Assembly: GCF_000737785.1 (NCBI RefSeq)
Contig: NZ_JPRO01000006.1
Location: 1-64,000, forward strand
Reading direction: 5' to 3'
DNA length: 64,000 nucleotides
Source: Chryseobacterium luteum
Lineage (GTDB): Bacteria > Bacteroidota > Bacteroidia > Flavobacteriales > Weeksellaceae
Below are positions 24,906 to 33,294 of the stretch, in pieces; position 1 is the first letter of the stretch; each line of letters opens with the position of its first letter. The translations under genes and the position numbers were made by a program. The notes under the pieces are model-generated. The model saw only the letters and a list, made by a program, of their open reading frames with translations, searched no databases and was not told the DNA's origin.

Positions 24906-26099
24906 ATGAGTACTACAAATATTTTTACTCCTTTTACTGAAGAAGAATTGATGCCGAAGGAAGAAAAGCTGGAGGTGATAAAGAAAGGAAAACAGTTCAG
25001 TATTGGAATTCCTAAAGAAACCTGTCTTAACGAAAGGAGAACATGCATTACTCCGGATGCGGTACAGGTACTGGTAGAACACGGTCACGAGCTCATTATA
25101 GAAGCAGGTGCCGGAGAAGGTTCTTTTTTTACAGATCTGCAGTATTCCGAATCCGGTGCAAAGATCACCAATGATCCCAGAGAAGCTTTCGGACAGGATC
25201 TTATCTTAAAGATCAATCCTCCTACGGAAGAAGAAATTGAATACATGAAGCCTAATACCTATCTGGTTTCAGCCCTTCAGATCAACCTTAGAGACAAAGA
25301 TTATTTCTTAAAGCTGGCAGAGAGAAAGATCAACGCCATCGCTTTTGAATTTATCGTGGACGAATACAAACAGCTTGCATTGGTAAGGCTGGTCGGCGAA
25401 ATTGCAGGAACAGTCTCTGTTTTATATGCATCAGAACTTCTTGCCTTGTCAAACGGCTTAATGCTGGGCGGTATCACAGGAGTAAGACCTTCAGAAGTTG
25501 TTATTTTAGGAGCGGGAATCGTAGGGGAATTTGCAACAAAAGCAGCCATCGGACTGGGAGCCAGTGTCAGAGTATTTGATAATTCACTTTCAAAGCTGAG
25601 AAGACTTCATACCCTTGTAGACAGCCGTGTTCCGACTTCCATTATCGATCCTAAAGAATTAAGCAAAGCTTTAAGACGTGCAGATGTAGTTATCGGCGCC
25701 CTTCCAAGATTGAATATGACCCCGATCGTTACTGAAGAAATGGTCGCAAAAATGAAAAAAGGAAGCGTTATTATTGATATTACGATTGACAACGGCAAGG
25801 TGATAGAAACCTCTGAGCTTACGACTATGGATAATCCTTATATCATCAAACACGGCGTGATCCACTGCGGACTTCCGAACCTTACGTCCAGAATGCCCAG
25901 AACGACAACAAAAGCGATCTCCAATTTCTTCCTTTCCTATATCCTGAATTACGATGAAGAAGGTGGTTTTGAAAATATGCTGATCCGCAAAAATGAAATG
26001 AAGCAGAGTTTATACATGTATAAAGGAAGACATACCAAAAAAGTGATCTGCGACCGTTTCGGACTTACTTACCATGATATCAATCTTTTAATTTTCTAA
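24906..26099 (+). CDS. ald: Alanine dehydrogenase
   Basis: NAD-dependent oxidative deamination of alanine to pyruvate (or the reverse). 397 residues, slightly long because of a 30-residue N-terminal extension, common in Bacteroidota. Then IGIPKETCLNERRTCITPDA (about 33-52) is the AlaDH/PNT N-terminal signature with the substrate Arg; Lys in LILKINPPTEEEI; Rossmann motif EVVILGAGIVGEFATKAAIG (about 198-217); RTTTKAISNFFLSYIL near the C-terminus. The stop codon overlaps the next start (TAATG), so the small membrane-anchored gene downstream is translationally coupled. Confidence 0.93.
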   Translation: MSTTNIFTPFTEEELMPKEEKLEVIKKGKQFSIGIPKETCLNERRTCITPDAVQVLVEHGHELIIEAGAGEGSFFTDLQYSESGAKITNDPREAFGQDLILKINPPTEEEIEYMKPNTYLVSALQINLRDKDYFLKLAERKINAIAFEFIVDEYKQLALVRLVGEIAGTVSVLYASELLALSNGLMLGGITGVRPSEVVILGAGIVGEFATKAAIGLGASVRVFDNSLSKLRRLHTLVDSRVPTSIIDPKELSKALRRADVVIGALPRLNMTPIVTEEMVAKMKKGSVIIDITIDNGKVIETSELTTMDNPYIIKHGVIHCGLPNLTSRMPRTTTKAISNFFLSYILNYDEEGGFENMLIRKNEMKQSLYMYKGRHTKKVICDRFGLTYHDINLLIF

Positions 26100-26470
26100 T
26101 GAAAAAAGTTAAATTCTTTTTAATAGGCCTTATTCCGGGACTGATTCTTGTATTTTTTATTCTGAACAAAAAAGGGGCGAGCTGCAGCGGATATCTTCCC
26201 AACAGCCGCGTGATCGCAGAAACCCTTTCTAAAGAATTCAGGTATTCTGATGACGTTAAAAACGGAATGAACACTTATAAGATTGATGAAAAATTTATAA
26301 AAGACAGTATCATTACCAAAGGAAAAATAGATTTCGACAGGAGCCACGCGCAGAAAAAGCCCTGCCCCGATTACGTTTTGACATACCCGGAAAACCATCC
26401 GGTTTACGAAATCACCTATGAAAAATGTGAGGAAACGGTGACTTTAAACAGTCTGAAAAAACTGAAATAA
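26099..26470 (+). CDS. Small membrane-anchored hypothetical protein, 123 aa
   Basis: Not recognised. One N-terminal hydrophobic helix (KFFLIGLIPGLILVFFIL, residues 5-22), then an outside-facing soluble domain of about 100 residues. It has conserved-looking cysteines (SCSGYLPNSR; KKPCPDYVLTYPENHPVYEI; YEKCEE), which could form disulfides. ATG at 26099 shares bases with the ald stop, so it is in the ald operon. May assist ald-linked metabolism only by position; no function claimed. Confidence 0.72.
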   Translation: MKKVKFFLIGLIPGLILVFFILNKKGASCSGYLPNSRVIAETLSKEFRYSDDVKNGMNTYKIDEKFIKDSIITKGKIDFDRSHAQKKPCPDYVLTYPENHPVYEITYEKCEETVTLNSLKKLK

Positions 26471-26521
26471 TCCTCAAGATCTTTGCTGAATTGATATAAA
26501 GATCATTAAAAAGCTATTTTT

Positions 26522-27295
26522 ATGGAAGGCAATTACTACATGATCCACGATTATCTGATATTCATTGGAGTTTTTGCCATTTTCGTGCTTCTTACGGTCA
26601 GTATTTACCTGTTCAGCCAAAACAACAGGATCAAACAGAGAAATACCAGGCTTTCTGAAACCAACAGGATTATTGAACAGAAGCTGAATGAAGTTCAGCT
26701 GGAACATATCGGCACCAAGCTGAATCCGCATTTATTTAAAAATATTCTGAATTCCGTACAGTCTCATGCCTACCAGACTTATATGTCCCTGGATAAGCTC
26801 GCGAATGTCCTGGATTATATCCTGTACGAAAGCAACAACAAATTTGTCAGCCCGAAAGAGGAACTGAATTTTGCGTTAAGCCTTATTGAGATCAATAAAA
26901 TAAAGATCAACCCTCTTTTTGATTTCAGGATCAAATCCAGAATCAACAAGTCCGATACAGTTTATGAAGAAAAAGTTTTTGCCCCGCTCATTTCTGTTGA
27001 TCTTATTGAAAATGCCTTTAAACATACTGATTTCCTGGCGCAGGATTCTTTTATCGCAATCCATCTGGAACTTGAAAACAGAATTTTCACTATGAAAGTC
27101 AGCAACAAATCTTCATTAAAGAATGTTCTTGAAAAGGAGAACAGCGGTTTCGGCAGCCAGTCTCTGGATCAGAGGCTTAAAATGATTTACAGCAATCATT
27201 ACCAGCTTGAGAAAAGTTCAAAAAGCGGTATATTCACCGCAGAATTAAAAATCAATTTAGGAGAATTCTATGATAAAATGCGTTATTCTCGATGA
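26522..27295 (+). CDS. Sensor histidine kinase, LytS/YehU type
   Basis: 257 residues. One N-terminal membrane helix (YLIFIGVFAIFVLLTVSIYLF, about 9-30), a coiled-coil linker, then the His_kinase (PF06580-like) block: LEHIGTKLNPHLFKNILNSV (about 59-78) with phospho-acceptor His in NPHLFKN, and an ATPase-type segment (VDLIENAFKHTDFL about 158-171 as N box; NSGFGSQSLDQRLKMIY as G box). No periplasmic sensor domain, so the signal is probably membrane or cytoplasmic. Overlaps the response regulator by 26 bases; the two form a pair. Confidence 0.9.
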   Translation: MEGNYYMIHDYLIFIGVFAIFVLLTVSIYLFSQNNRIKQRNTRLSETNRIIEQKLNEVQLEHIGTKLNPHLFKNILNSVQSHAYQTYMSLDKLANVLDYILYESNNKFVSPKEELNFALSLIEINKIKINPLFDFRIKSRINKSDTVYEEKVFAPLISVDLIENAFKHTDFLAQDSFIAIHLELENRIFTMKVSNKSSLKNVLEKENSGFGSQSLDQRLKMIYSNHYQLEKSSKSGIFTAELKINLGEFYDKMRYSR

Positions 27296-27980
27296 TGAAC
27301 TGCTGGCGATCAGCTACTTAAAACTTTTATGCGAACAGATCGAAAATGTAGAAGTGGTAAAGGCATTCAATGATCCTAAAATTTTCCTGAAGGAAATAAA
27401 CGACATCGACTGTAATCTCTGCATCCTGGATATTGAAATGCCGGGGATGACAGGACTTCAGGTGGCAGAACTTATTTCCGGTTCCAAAAAGATTATTTTC
27501 ACGACCGCTTACAAAGAATATGCAGCAGAAGCTTTCGATCTGAATGTGGTGGATTATGTAAGAAAACCCATCAAAAAGGAAAGACTGATCCAGGCCTTTG
27601 AAAAAGCAAAACAACTCGTAGACATTCCTCATAAAAAAGATCTGATTGAATGGAATACCAATATCGGCAGAACCGTCATTTTTACGGAACAGATCGCCTA
27701 CATTAAGACTTCGGAAATCGACAGCCGCGATAAAGACATCACCCTGAATGACGGAACTATGATCGTTCTGAAAAACCTCAATTTTAAAAATCTTCTTGAA
27801 ATGCTTCCTCCGGGGGATTTTGCACAGGTGAATAAAAAGGAGATTATTGCCCTGTCTTCTATCAAAGTATTTTCCACCAACGAAATTATTACCACCATTC
27901 AACAGGAAGGAGATCATTTTCTTAAACTTCAGATAGGAGAAGCTTATAAGCATTCATTAATGGAACTGTTCGGAAAGTAG
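27270..27980 (+). CDS. LytTR-family response regulator
   Basis: 236 residues. Receiver domain 1-118: acidic pair in VILDDELLAISYL, phospho-Asp in CILDIEMPGMTGLQVAE (about 51-67), Thr/Lys of the switch in IIFTTAYKEYAAEAFDLNVV DYVRKPIK. C-terminal LytTR DNA-binding domain (about 135-236) with IAYIKTSEIDSRDKDITLNDG and FAQVNKKEIIALSSI. Acts with the kinase encoded just upstream. No binding sites identified; the neighbouring antiporter gene is a possible but unproven target. Confidence 0.92.
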   Translation: MIKCVILDDELLAISYLKLLCEQIENVEVVKAFNDPKIFLKEINDIDCNLCILDIEMPGMTGLQVAELISGSKKIIFTTAYKEYAAEAFDLNVVDYVRKPIKKERLIQAFEKAKQLVDIPHKKDLIEWNTNIGRTVIFTEQIAYIKTSEIDSRDKDITLNDGTMIVLKNLNFKNLLEMLPPGDFAQVNKKEIIALSSIKVFSTNEIITTIQQEGDHFLKLQIGEAYKHSLMELFGK

Positions 27981-28286
27981 ATCTTTCGGACATTTAGGGT
28001 TTCACTGCAAAATGCGGCGGTTCATCACATTCTCCCCTTTTACCATAGCTTTACAGTTTAATTTCGTTATAAACCAAATAATTTTATAATGAAAATCGTG
28101 TGTATGCAGCAGGAATTCTCTTATCCATATTGATACATTGCAATCCAATCTGGAAAACCGGATCAGGACCGGATATTCCTTGAAATAGATTTTTATTACA
28201 TTTTTAAGAACATTTATTACATTTTAAAAAGAAGAGTATTTAACATCAATATATTCTTATCAACTTTGTATAAAATATTAGGAATC
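27981..28286. other. Intergenic region upstream of the antiporter
   Basis: 306 bases. No gene supported. CAACTTTG at 28261-28268 resembles a -7 box with one mismatch (CA for TA) 19 bases before the antiporter ATG. A near-repeat TTTTTATTACATTTTTAAG / TTTATTACATTTTAAA lies at 28190-28230 and might be an operator. Confidence 0.4.
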
Positions 28287-30569
28287 ATGAACTGGGGAAA
28301 ATACAGAAATTTAATTTTTTATATAGCCACTATCGCCTTTTTTTCCTGCCTGATGTACTTCTTCATCATAGAAGGACGGACGCTGGAGATCAGGGAAAAT
28401 ATAGTTACAAAAACCAACACGGGTTCTACCTGGGAAAATTTCCAGGAATCCTTTAAGACGAATCTTCATCATCCGCTGGCCCTTCTTCTTGCACAGATTG
28501 TCACCATTATTCTTGTTGCAAGACTGTTCGGATGGATCTGTATGAAAATCAAGCAGCCTACTGTAATTGGCGAAATGATCGCGGGAATTGTTTTAGGCCC
28601 TTCATTGCTAGGCATGTACTTTCCTGAATTTTCAGCTTTTCTTTTCCCGAAAGAATCCTTGGGCAACTTACAGTTTTTGAGCCAGATAGGCCTTATTCTG
28701 TTCATGTATATTGTAGGAATGGAGCTGGACCTTAGTGTTTTAAGGAAAAAAGCTCATGATGCGGTAGTGATCAGCCATGCCAGCATCATCATTCCTTTTG
28801 CATTAGGTATCGGTCTCTCTTATTTTGTGTACCGGGAATTTGCACCGGAAGGTATTCAGTTTACCTCATTTGCCCTGTTTATTGCTATTTCAATGAGCAT
28901 CACCGCATTTCCGGTACTTGCAAGGATTGTTCAGGAGAGAAATCTTCAGAAAACCAAACTGGGAACAATCGTTATTACCTGTGCCGCAGCAGATGATATT
29001 ACGGCATGGTGCATCCTTGCGGCAGTTATTGCCATTGTAAAGGCAGGATCTTTCACCAGTTCCATCTATGTGATCATTATGGCTGTTGCCTATGTATTTT
29101 TTATGATCAAGATTGTAAGGCCGTTCCTGAAAAGGATCGGGGACTTGCAAGCGGGCAAAAACACAATCAGCAAACCGATGGTTGCTATTTTCTTCCTGAC
29201 ATTGATCCTTTCCGCATATGCTACTGAAGTTATTGGTATTCATGCTCTATTCGGAGCTTTTATGGCCGGAGCTATCATGCCGGAAAACGCGAAATTCCGA
29301 ACACTTTTCATTGATAAAGTTGAAGATGTAGCCCTGGTGCTTCTTCTTCCGCTGTTCTTTGTATTTACAGGCCTCCGTACACAGATCGGGTTATTGAATG
29401 ACGGTCATTTGTGGATGACGGCAGGATTTATCATCTTAACGGCTGTTACCGGGAAATTTATAGGAAGCGCGCTCACAGCAAGGTTCGTCGGGATCAACTG
29501 GAAGGAAAGTTTAACGATCGGTGCTCTGATGAATACCAGAGGATTAATGGAGCTTATTGTCCTGAACATCGGGTATGACCTAGGCGTATTAAGCCCAGAG
29601 ATCTTTGCTATGCTCGTCATTATGGCTTTGTTTACCACTTTTATGACAGGTCCAGCTTTAGACTTTATTAATTTTATTTTTAAATCTAAAAAAAGTTCTG
29701 ATGAAGAGGCCCATGACAGTAATGATTCAAAATACCGTGTCCTTCTCTCTTTTGATAAACCTGAATCCGGAAGTACCCTGTTAAAACTTGCCCATGATTT
29801 CACCAACAAAATGAATGGCAACAAAAGTATTACGGCCATGAATATTGCTCCGGTAGATGAAATGCATGCTTATGATATCAATGAATATGAAGATGCCCAG
29901 TTTAAAAACGTTATTGAAACATCACACGACCTGAAACTGGAAGTCACGACTCTTTTCAAAGCTTCTACTGATATTCAGAATGACCTTGCAGGTATTTCAA
30001 ATAAAGGAAATTATGACCTTCTTCTGATCATGCTTGGAAAATCCATGTACGAAGGAAGTTTACTGGGAAGGCTGCTAGGATTCACAACGAAGATCATTAA
30101 TCCTGAAAAGCTTCTGAACACGGTAAAAGGTAAAGGAAATATCTTCAACAATTCTCCTTTTGACGATTTCACCCTGCAGATCCTCGATAAAACCAATATT
30201 CCGGTAGGCGTTCTGGTAGAAAAAGATTTCAAATCAGCAGACAGGGTATTTGTCCCAATTTTTAACCTCAGCGATTTTTATCTGCTTGAATATGCCAAAA
30301 GGCTGATCAATAATAACAATTCCCAGATCATCATCCTTGATGCAGCCGGACAGATCCGCAACAATATCGAGGTGAAAGAACTGATCAGAAGTATTGAACA
30401 GGTAGCTCCCAACCACATCACTTTATATAATGAGAAAAAAATAGAGAAGGAATTCCTGAACTCACAGGATCTGATGCTGGTCAGCAGCAAAAGCTGGAAA
30501 AACCTCATCGACAGCAAGAGCCTTTGGCTGTCTGATATCCCTTCTACATTGATTATCTCTAACCCTTAA
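28287..30569 (+). CDS. CPA2-type cation:proton antiporter (Kef/NhaS3-like)
   Basis: About 760 residues. After an N-terminal helix (about 8-28) a 12-13 helix Na+/H+ exchanger domain spans residues 65-480: PTVIGEMIAGIVLGPSLLGM, GLILFMYIVGMELDLSVL, SMSITAFPVLARI, CAAADDITAWCILA (the DD ion-binding pair), FGAFMAGAIMPEN, MNTRGLMELIVLNIG. Residues 490-760 are cytoplasmic and contain two UspA-like nucleotide-binding halves (YRVLLSFDKPESGSTLLKLA; VFVPIFNLSDFYLLEYAKRL). Exchanges K+ or Na+ for protons in the inner membrane; regulation by nucleotide binding is plausible. The ATG at 28287 is preferred over an upstream TTG because of the AGGA four bases before it. Confidence 0.92.
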   Translation: MNWGKYRNLIFYIATIAFFSCLMYFFIIEGRTLEIRENIVTKTNTGSTWENFQESFKTNLHHPLALLLAQIVTIILVARLFGWICMKIKQPTVIGEMIAGIVLGPSLLGMYFPEFSAFLFPKESLGNLQFLSQIGLILFMYIVGMELDLSVLRKKAHDAVVISHASIIIPFALGIGLSYFVYREFAPEGIQFTSFALFIAISMSITAFPVLARIVQERNLQKTKLGTIVITCAAADDITAWCILAAVIAIVKAGSFTSSIYVIIMAVAYVFFMIKIVRPFLKRIGDLQAGKNTISKPMVAIFFLTLILSAYATEVIGIHALFGAFMAGAIMPENAKFRTLFIDKVEDVALVLLLPLFFVFTGLRTQIGLLNDGHLWMTAGFIILTAVTGKFIGSALTARFVGINWKESLTIGALMNTRGLMELIVLNIGYDLGVLSPEIFAMLVIMALFTTFMTGPALDFINFIFKSKKSSDEEAHDSNDSKYRVLLSFDKPESGSTLLKLAHDFTNKMNGNKSITAMNIAPVDEMHAYDINEYEDAQFKNVIETSHDLKLEVTTLFKASTDIQNDLAGISNKGNYDLLLIMLGKSMYEGSLLGRLLGFTTKIINPEKLLNTVKGKGNIFNNSPFDDFTLQILDKTNIPVGVLVEKDFKSADRVFVPIFNLSDFYLLEYAKRLINNNNSQIIILDAAGQIRNNIEVKELIRSIEQVAPNHITLYNEKKIEKEFLNSQDLMLVSSKSWKNLIDSKSLWLSDIPSTLIISNP

Positions 30570-30577
30570 ATTAATGT

Positions 30578-30655
30578 AATAATGTAGCAGTCTAACAATG
30601 TAACAATAGGATTAAATGATTGATAAACTGTTACATTGTTATATTGTTACATTAT
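30578..30655. terminator. Inverted repeat of TAACAATGTAA units between convergent genes
   Basis: AATGTAATAATGTA and AACAATGTAACAATA on one side, TGTTACATTGTTATATTGTTACATTA on the other (in parts), forming an AT-rich hairpin followed by TTTTT. Likely bidirectional terminator made from a short tandem unit; it touches the 3' end of the minus-strand gene. Confidence 0.55.
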
Positions 30656-31317
30656 TTTTCCTTCCTGAGTTCTAGAAGTTTTTGAAATGCTTCGGAAATT
30701 CTCTTCTGCTCTCCATCAATATAATCACTGCTGAAAGGAGCGCCACAATCCAAACTATTGACAAGGTGAACCAGTTTTCCTTTTTCAAAATAATTCCGGC
30801 TTTCTTCAATCTCTGATTTTTTAAAGTCAAAAGCTTCCGTATCATGGTTTTCTTTCATGGCTTTGACATCATAAAACATCGGGCGGTTGTAGGTATATAT
30901 CTTCTCAAAAACAAAGGACAGATGTCCGTTAAGCAAATAATATTCGGTAAGTACCTGCCCCGTTTCTCCGTAAAGTCTTGCCGTTATCTTTTCTAAGCGA
31001 CCTTTCTGCTCATAAAATACAGCCTCCCCGCCTTCTGCGGATTCTCCTTCTATGTTTTTCTTTTTGATGGAGCTCCATTTTGTAATAGAATTGATCCTTT
31101 TAAAATTGGTACGAACCGGTTTCAGCCTGTCTGTTAAATATTCGTTGACGGCAATATCTTTTTCCCTGAAAGATTCTTTGATCTTTGCCGTATCAGATGG
31201 TGTGACGTGTAAAGAAGCAGAAAGCTGCCGCTTTCCAGTTTCGGATGTGAAGGTTTCCGCATTGATCCAGTGTATGGCAGCAATTACTACCAGTAAAGTA
31301 TAAAAACAATTCTTCAT
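30652..31317 (-). CDS. Secreted hypothetical protein, about 221 aa
   Basis: Not recognised. N-terminal signal peptide (MKNCFYTLLVVIAAIHWINA, using the second Met at 31317; MIM at 31323 is also possible). Mature part is charged, with a probable beta-rich middle (AVFYEQKGRLEKITARLYGE; YYLLNGHLSFVFEKIYTYNR) like antiparallel wraps of a toxin-antidote-repeat or lipoprotein-type sheet, and a helical C-terminus. A TAGCTTTG box lies 30 bases upstream, so it is its own transcription unit. Periplasmic or outer-surface location expected. Confidence 0.72.
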   Translation of the reverse strand: MKNCFYTLLVVIAAIHWINAETFTSETGKRQLSASLHVTPSDTAKIKESFREKDIAVNEYLTDRLKPVRTNFKRINSITKWSSIKKKNIEGESAEGGEAVFYEQKGRLEKITARLYGETGQVLTEYYLLNGHLSFVFEKIYTYNRPMFYDVKAMKENHDTEAFDFKKSEIEESRNYFEKGKLVHLVNSLDCGAPFSSDYIDGEQKRISEAFQKLLELRKEK

Positions 31318-31346
31318 GATCATTGTGTCGTGATATTGATTTGTTA

Positions 31347-31354
31347 CAAAGCTA
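31347..31354 (-). promoter_or_regulatory. -7 box for the secreted 221-aa protein gene
   Basis: TAGCTTTG on the minus strand, exact TAnnTTTG, 24-30 bases before the start codon. Confidence 0.5.
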
Positions 31355-31391
31355 GTTAATCTTCATGACACTGCTTAAAAACTGGAGTTAC

Positions 31392-31399
31392 TATCTTTG
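31392..31399 (+). promoter_or_regulatory. -7 box of a non-coding transcript
   Basis: TATCTTTG, exact TAnnTTTG on the plus strand, with no open frame behind it but a structured region and a perfect terminator 110-140 bases downstream. Confidence 0.55.
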
Positions 31400-31404
31400 G
31401 AGAG

Positions 31405-31541
31405 ATACGATAAGTAAGCCCTCATGCTTGCTAAGATCATGCCCTTATCCTAATAAAGACTAAACAGCATATGACTTTTGGGGGCAGCCCATTGGTGCAT
31501 TCTATAATAAAAACCAACTTTTAAAAGTTGGTTTTATTTTT
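31405..31541 (+). ncRNA. Candidate small structured RNA (6S-like?), about 135 nt
   Basis: Delimited by an exact TAnnTTTG box (31392-31399) and a perfect terminator palindrome AAACCAACTTTTAAAAGTTG (within 31510-31535) with a T-rich tail. Between them no gene fits. The 5' half folds: GATAAG/CTTATC (6 bp) closing an inner AAGC-CCTCAT-GCTT hairpin; CATGCCC can also pair with parts of GGGGGCAG. The 3' part carries GGGGGCAGCCCATTGGTGC. Length and isolation fit a housekeeping-type sRNA such as the flavobacterial 6S RNA, but I cannot confirm the family from memory; no SRP, tmRNA or RNase P signature is present. Confidence 0.5.
31510..31541 (+). terminator. Terminator of the candidate small RNA
   Basis: Perfect 26-base palindrome AAAACCAACTTTT/AAAAGTTGGTTTT followed by ATTTTT. 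Also usable in the other direction for the minus-strand gene ending at 31585. Confidence 0.8.
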
Positions 31542-31584
31542 CCAGGAGTGATTCAATAAGTTTGTTTTGCGTTAATTCACGAAT

Positions 31585-32322
31585 CTATTTCACTTTAAGA
31601 AAAGTTCCGTCTAAAGTTGCATTCATTCCAAACTCACAATCACGCGACTGCTCAGACGGGACTGATGTAATTGATATAAATCCGTTATAAAATGTAGCGA
31701 GGAATGAACATGATTGATTGATTTCAATAGTAAACTGATTATTTTTAATCATCACCTCTCCCGACGCATCTGCAATATTTCTGCCCGGAGCGCTGGTCAC
31801 AGAACCAATGTCATAGGAATACCTCTGATCTTTTATCTTTTTAATCGTAATACTTCCCTGATAACCATCTTCTCCATATTGATAGGTATACGTTCCTTCA
31901 AAACGATCAGATGGAACAGGTGAAAATATCTCCGGCTTCGGATTTACTTTAGTTTGGACATTAAGTGCAATGGGATAAACAGCATCAGACTTTGTGGAAG
32001 ACCAGGATCCTTCTAATTTTCCATTTTTTAAGACCGCGTCAATAATTCCGCTGATATTCCCATCGTTTTCAAATTCCTCCAGATGATAATGATTTCCGGA
32101 ATCCAGCGTTCCTATTATTTTAATGGGTTTCTTATCTTTAGTTTTGACATATCTGATGTTCCCTAAAACAACATTCTTTGAAACGCTGACAGTCAGTTCA
32201 ACAGGAATTTTTTGGTCAATAAGGCCGCTAAAACTATAATTCGCGTCAGTATTCTTTTGCTGAGCGTGACAGATGCCTGCGGCAAAGCATACCATGAATA
32301 TTATTTTTTTCAGATAGTTCAT
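31585..32322 (-). CDS. Secreted hypothetical protein, about 245 aa
   Basis: Not recognised. The start at 32322 gives a clean signal peptide (MNYLKKIIFMVCFAAGICHAQ); an upstream Met 54 bases earlier would hide it. The mature part is a beta-rich tandem of two related halves: residues about 28-115 (SFSGLIDQKIPVELTVSVSK, GNISGIIDAVLKNGKLEGSWSS) and about 130-245 (FEGTYTYQYGEDGYQGSITIKK, FTIEINQSCSFLATFYNGFI). A lipocalin-like or small-barrel fold is plausible. Next to the candidate small RNA and an unlinked lipoprotein gene. Periplasmic or surface location expected. Confidence 0.72.
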   Translation of the reverse strand: MNYLKKIIFMVCFAAGICHAQQKNTDANYSFSGLIDQKIPVELTVSVSKNVVLGNIRYVKTKDKKPIKIIGTLDSGNHYHLEEFENDGNISGIIDAVLKNGKLEGSWSSTKSDAVYPIALNVQTKVNPKPEIFSPVPSDRFEGTYTYQYGEDGYQGSITIKKIKDQRYSYDIGSVTSAPGRNIADASGEVMIKNNQFTIEINQSCSFLATFYNGFISITSVPSEQSRDCEFGMNATLDGTFLKVK

Positions 32323-32616
32323 ATTAGAGATTTTAATGATAAATGGATACGATTCATTGAAGTCATTTTTTTTCACAAAAAGGCTTCGTCATGCAAAAGT
32401 ACAAAAAGACAGCTATTACACAGCTCTTCTAACAGGAAAAGCCAGTTAAAATTGACCAATATTTTAAGTATTAAAAAAATAACCCCCAACACAGAAAGTA
32501 ACTGTTATTCAATAATTTATAAAGAAAATTATTTTAAAATCGCAGATTGGGTCAATTTCAAAGATGAATATTTATTATTTTTGAATCACTTTAAAAAGTA
32601 AATTTAAACCCTATCA
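32323..32616. other. Divergent intergenic region
   Basis: About 290 bases between two divergently transcribed secreted/lipoprotein genes. The plus-strand frame ending near 32601 is AT-rich and has no gene-like codon use. TATTTTTG at 32576-32583 is an exact -7 box for the lipoprotein gene at 32617. Confidence 0.45.
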
Positions 32617-33096
32617 ATGAAAAAAATAAGTTTCGTCTGCCTCAGTCTTTTGGTTTTTACAGCCTGTAAAAATGATTCCAAAAAAGAAATTACTGAGACA
32701 ACAGCAGCTAAAAAAGATACCATCGCCGTAAAAGCACCTTCAGCAGATCCCACCACTCCGGAAACCAAGGAAATCCCCGCTTTGAAAGAATGCACGGAAA
32801 AACAGGTAGAATACGAAACTGAACAGGAATGTATCTTTAAAAACACCTCTGTTGATGAAGTCTATAGAAGAACGATAAAAGATAAAGAGATAGAAAAAGC
32901 AGAGCTTTTATTGACAGATCTGCCCAAAGAAAGCACCACAAAAGAAATTAATCAGGATGGTCTGATTTCCATAAGCTACAAGGTTTCTCCAAAGAAAACA
33001 GATATTGAGTTTCAGTTTGAAGGCGGAGTAACCACCTTAAGTCTGGAGCAAATGAATAAAGACGTTAAAAGAACCATTATTCACAGCGCAGATTAA
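32617..33096 (+). CDS. Small lipoprotein, 159 aa
   Basis: Not recognised beyond class. Signal MKKISFVCLSLLVFTACKND with a lipobox Cys at residue 17, then a low-complexity K/E/T/P linker (about 20-60) and a C-terminal domain of about 100 residues with two cysteines (LKECTEKQVEYETEQECIFK) that could bond, and beta-rich SIKPTDI-type segments. Has its own -7 box (TATTTTTG at 32576-32583). The gene is followed by the tyrA leader region. Probably outer-membrane anchored. Confidence 0.75.
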   Translation: MKKISFVCLSLLVFTACKNDSKKEITETTAAKKDTIAVKAPSADPTTPETKEIPALKECTEKQVEYETEQECIFKNTSVDEVYRRTIKDKEIEKAELLLTDLPKESTTKEINQDGLISISYKVSPKKTDIEFQFEGGVTTLSLEQMNKDVKRTIIHSAD

Positions 33097-33158
33097 GCCG
33101 GCAAAGAAGCACCATAATAATTTGAATCAAAAATATCCTGAGTTTAAAAAATATTTTA

Positions 33159-33166
33159 TACCTTCG
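33159..33166 (+). promoter_or_regulatory. Possible -7 box of the tyrA leader transcript
   Basis: TACCTTCG, one mismatch to TAnnTTTG. If used, the mRNA would start around 33171, right at the leader GTG. A promoter further upstream is equally possible. Confidence 0.35.
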
Positions 33167-33170
33167 CCTG

Positions 33171-33227
33171 GTGAATTTCAATAACACGACATATTATTAT
33201 AGAATTTTTAACTCAGATCTGGGATAG
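33171..33227 (+). CDS. Candidate leader peptide with three consecutive Tyr codons
   Basis: GTG-started 18-codon frame reading (M/V)NFNNTTYYYRIFNSDLG, stop TAG at 33225-33227. Three adjacent TAT codons (33192-33200) plus two Phe codons lie upstream of a terminator that precedes tyrA, as in classical leader-peptide attenuators of aromatic-amino-acid genes. Bacteroidota often lack Shine-Dalgarno sites, so the weak start context is not decisive. The peptide is too short for statistics; the case rests on the combination with the antiterminator described at 33222-33275. Confidence 0.5.
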   Translation: MNFNNTTYYYRIFNSDLG

Positions 33228-33275
33228 GGATTCTTATGAACATAACTTAAAACCTCGTCCTGGACGGGGTTTTTT
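33222..33275 (+). promoter_or_regulatory. Attenuator of tyrA: antiterminator/terminator switch
   Basis: Terminator CCTCGTCC (33253-33260) / GGACGGGG (33262-33269) followed by TTTTTT, ending about 20 bases before the tyrA ATG. Upstream, GGATAGG (33222-33228), which contains the leader stop codon, can pair with the terminator's CCTCGTCC (seven pairs, one bulged C). A ribosome stalled at the Tyr codons leaves GGATAGG free and blocks the terminator; one that reaches the stop codon covers it and lets the terminator form. Mechanism inferred from sequence. Confidence 0.55.
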
Positions 33276-33294
33276 ATTTTAAATTAAAAGAAAG

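Noticed and set aside
31405..31541. SRP, tmRNA or RNase P RNA
   Set aside because: Signature loops (GGAAGCAGCC-type SRP apex, tRNA-like ends, P-RNA cores) are absent and the length does not fit tmRNA or RNase P.
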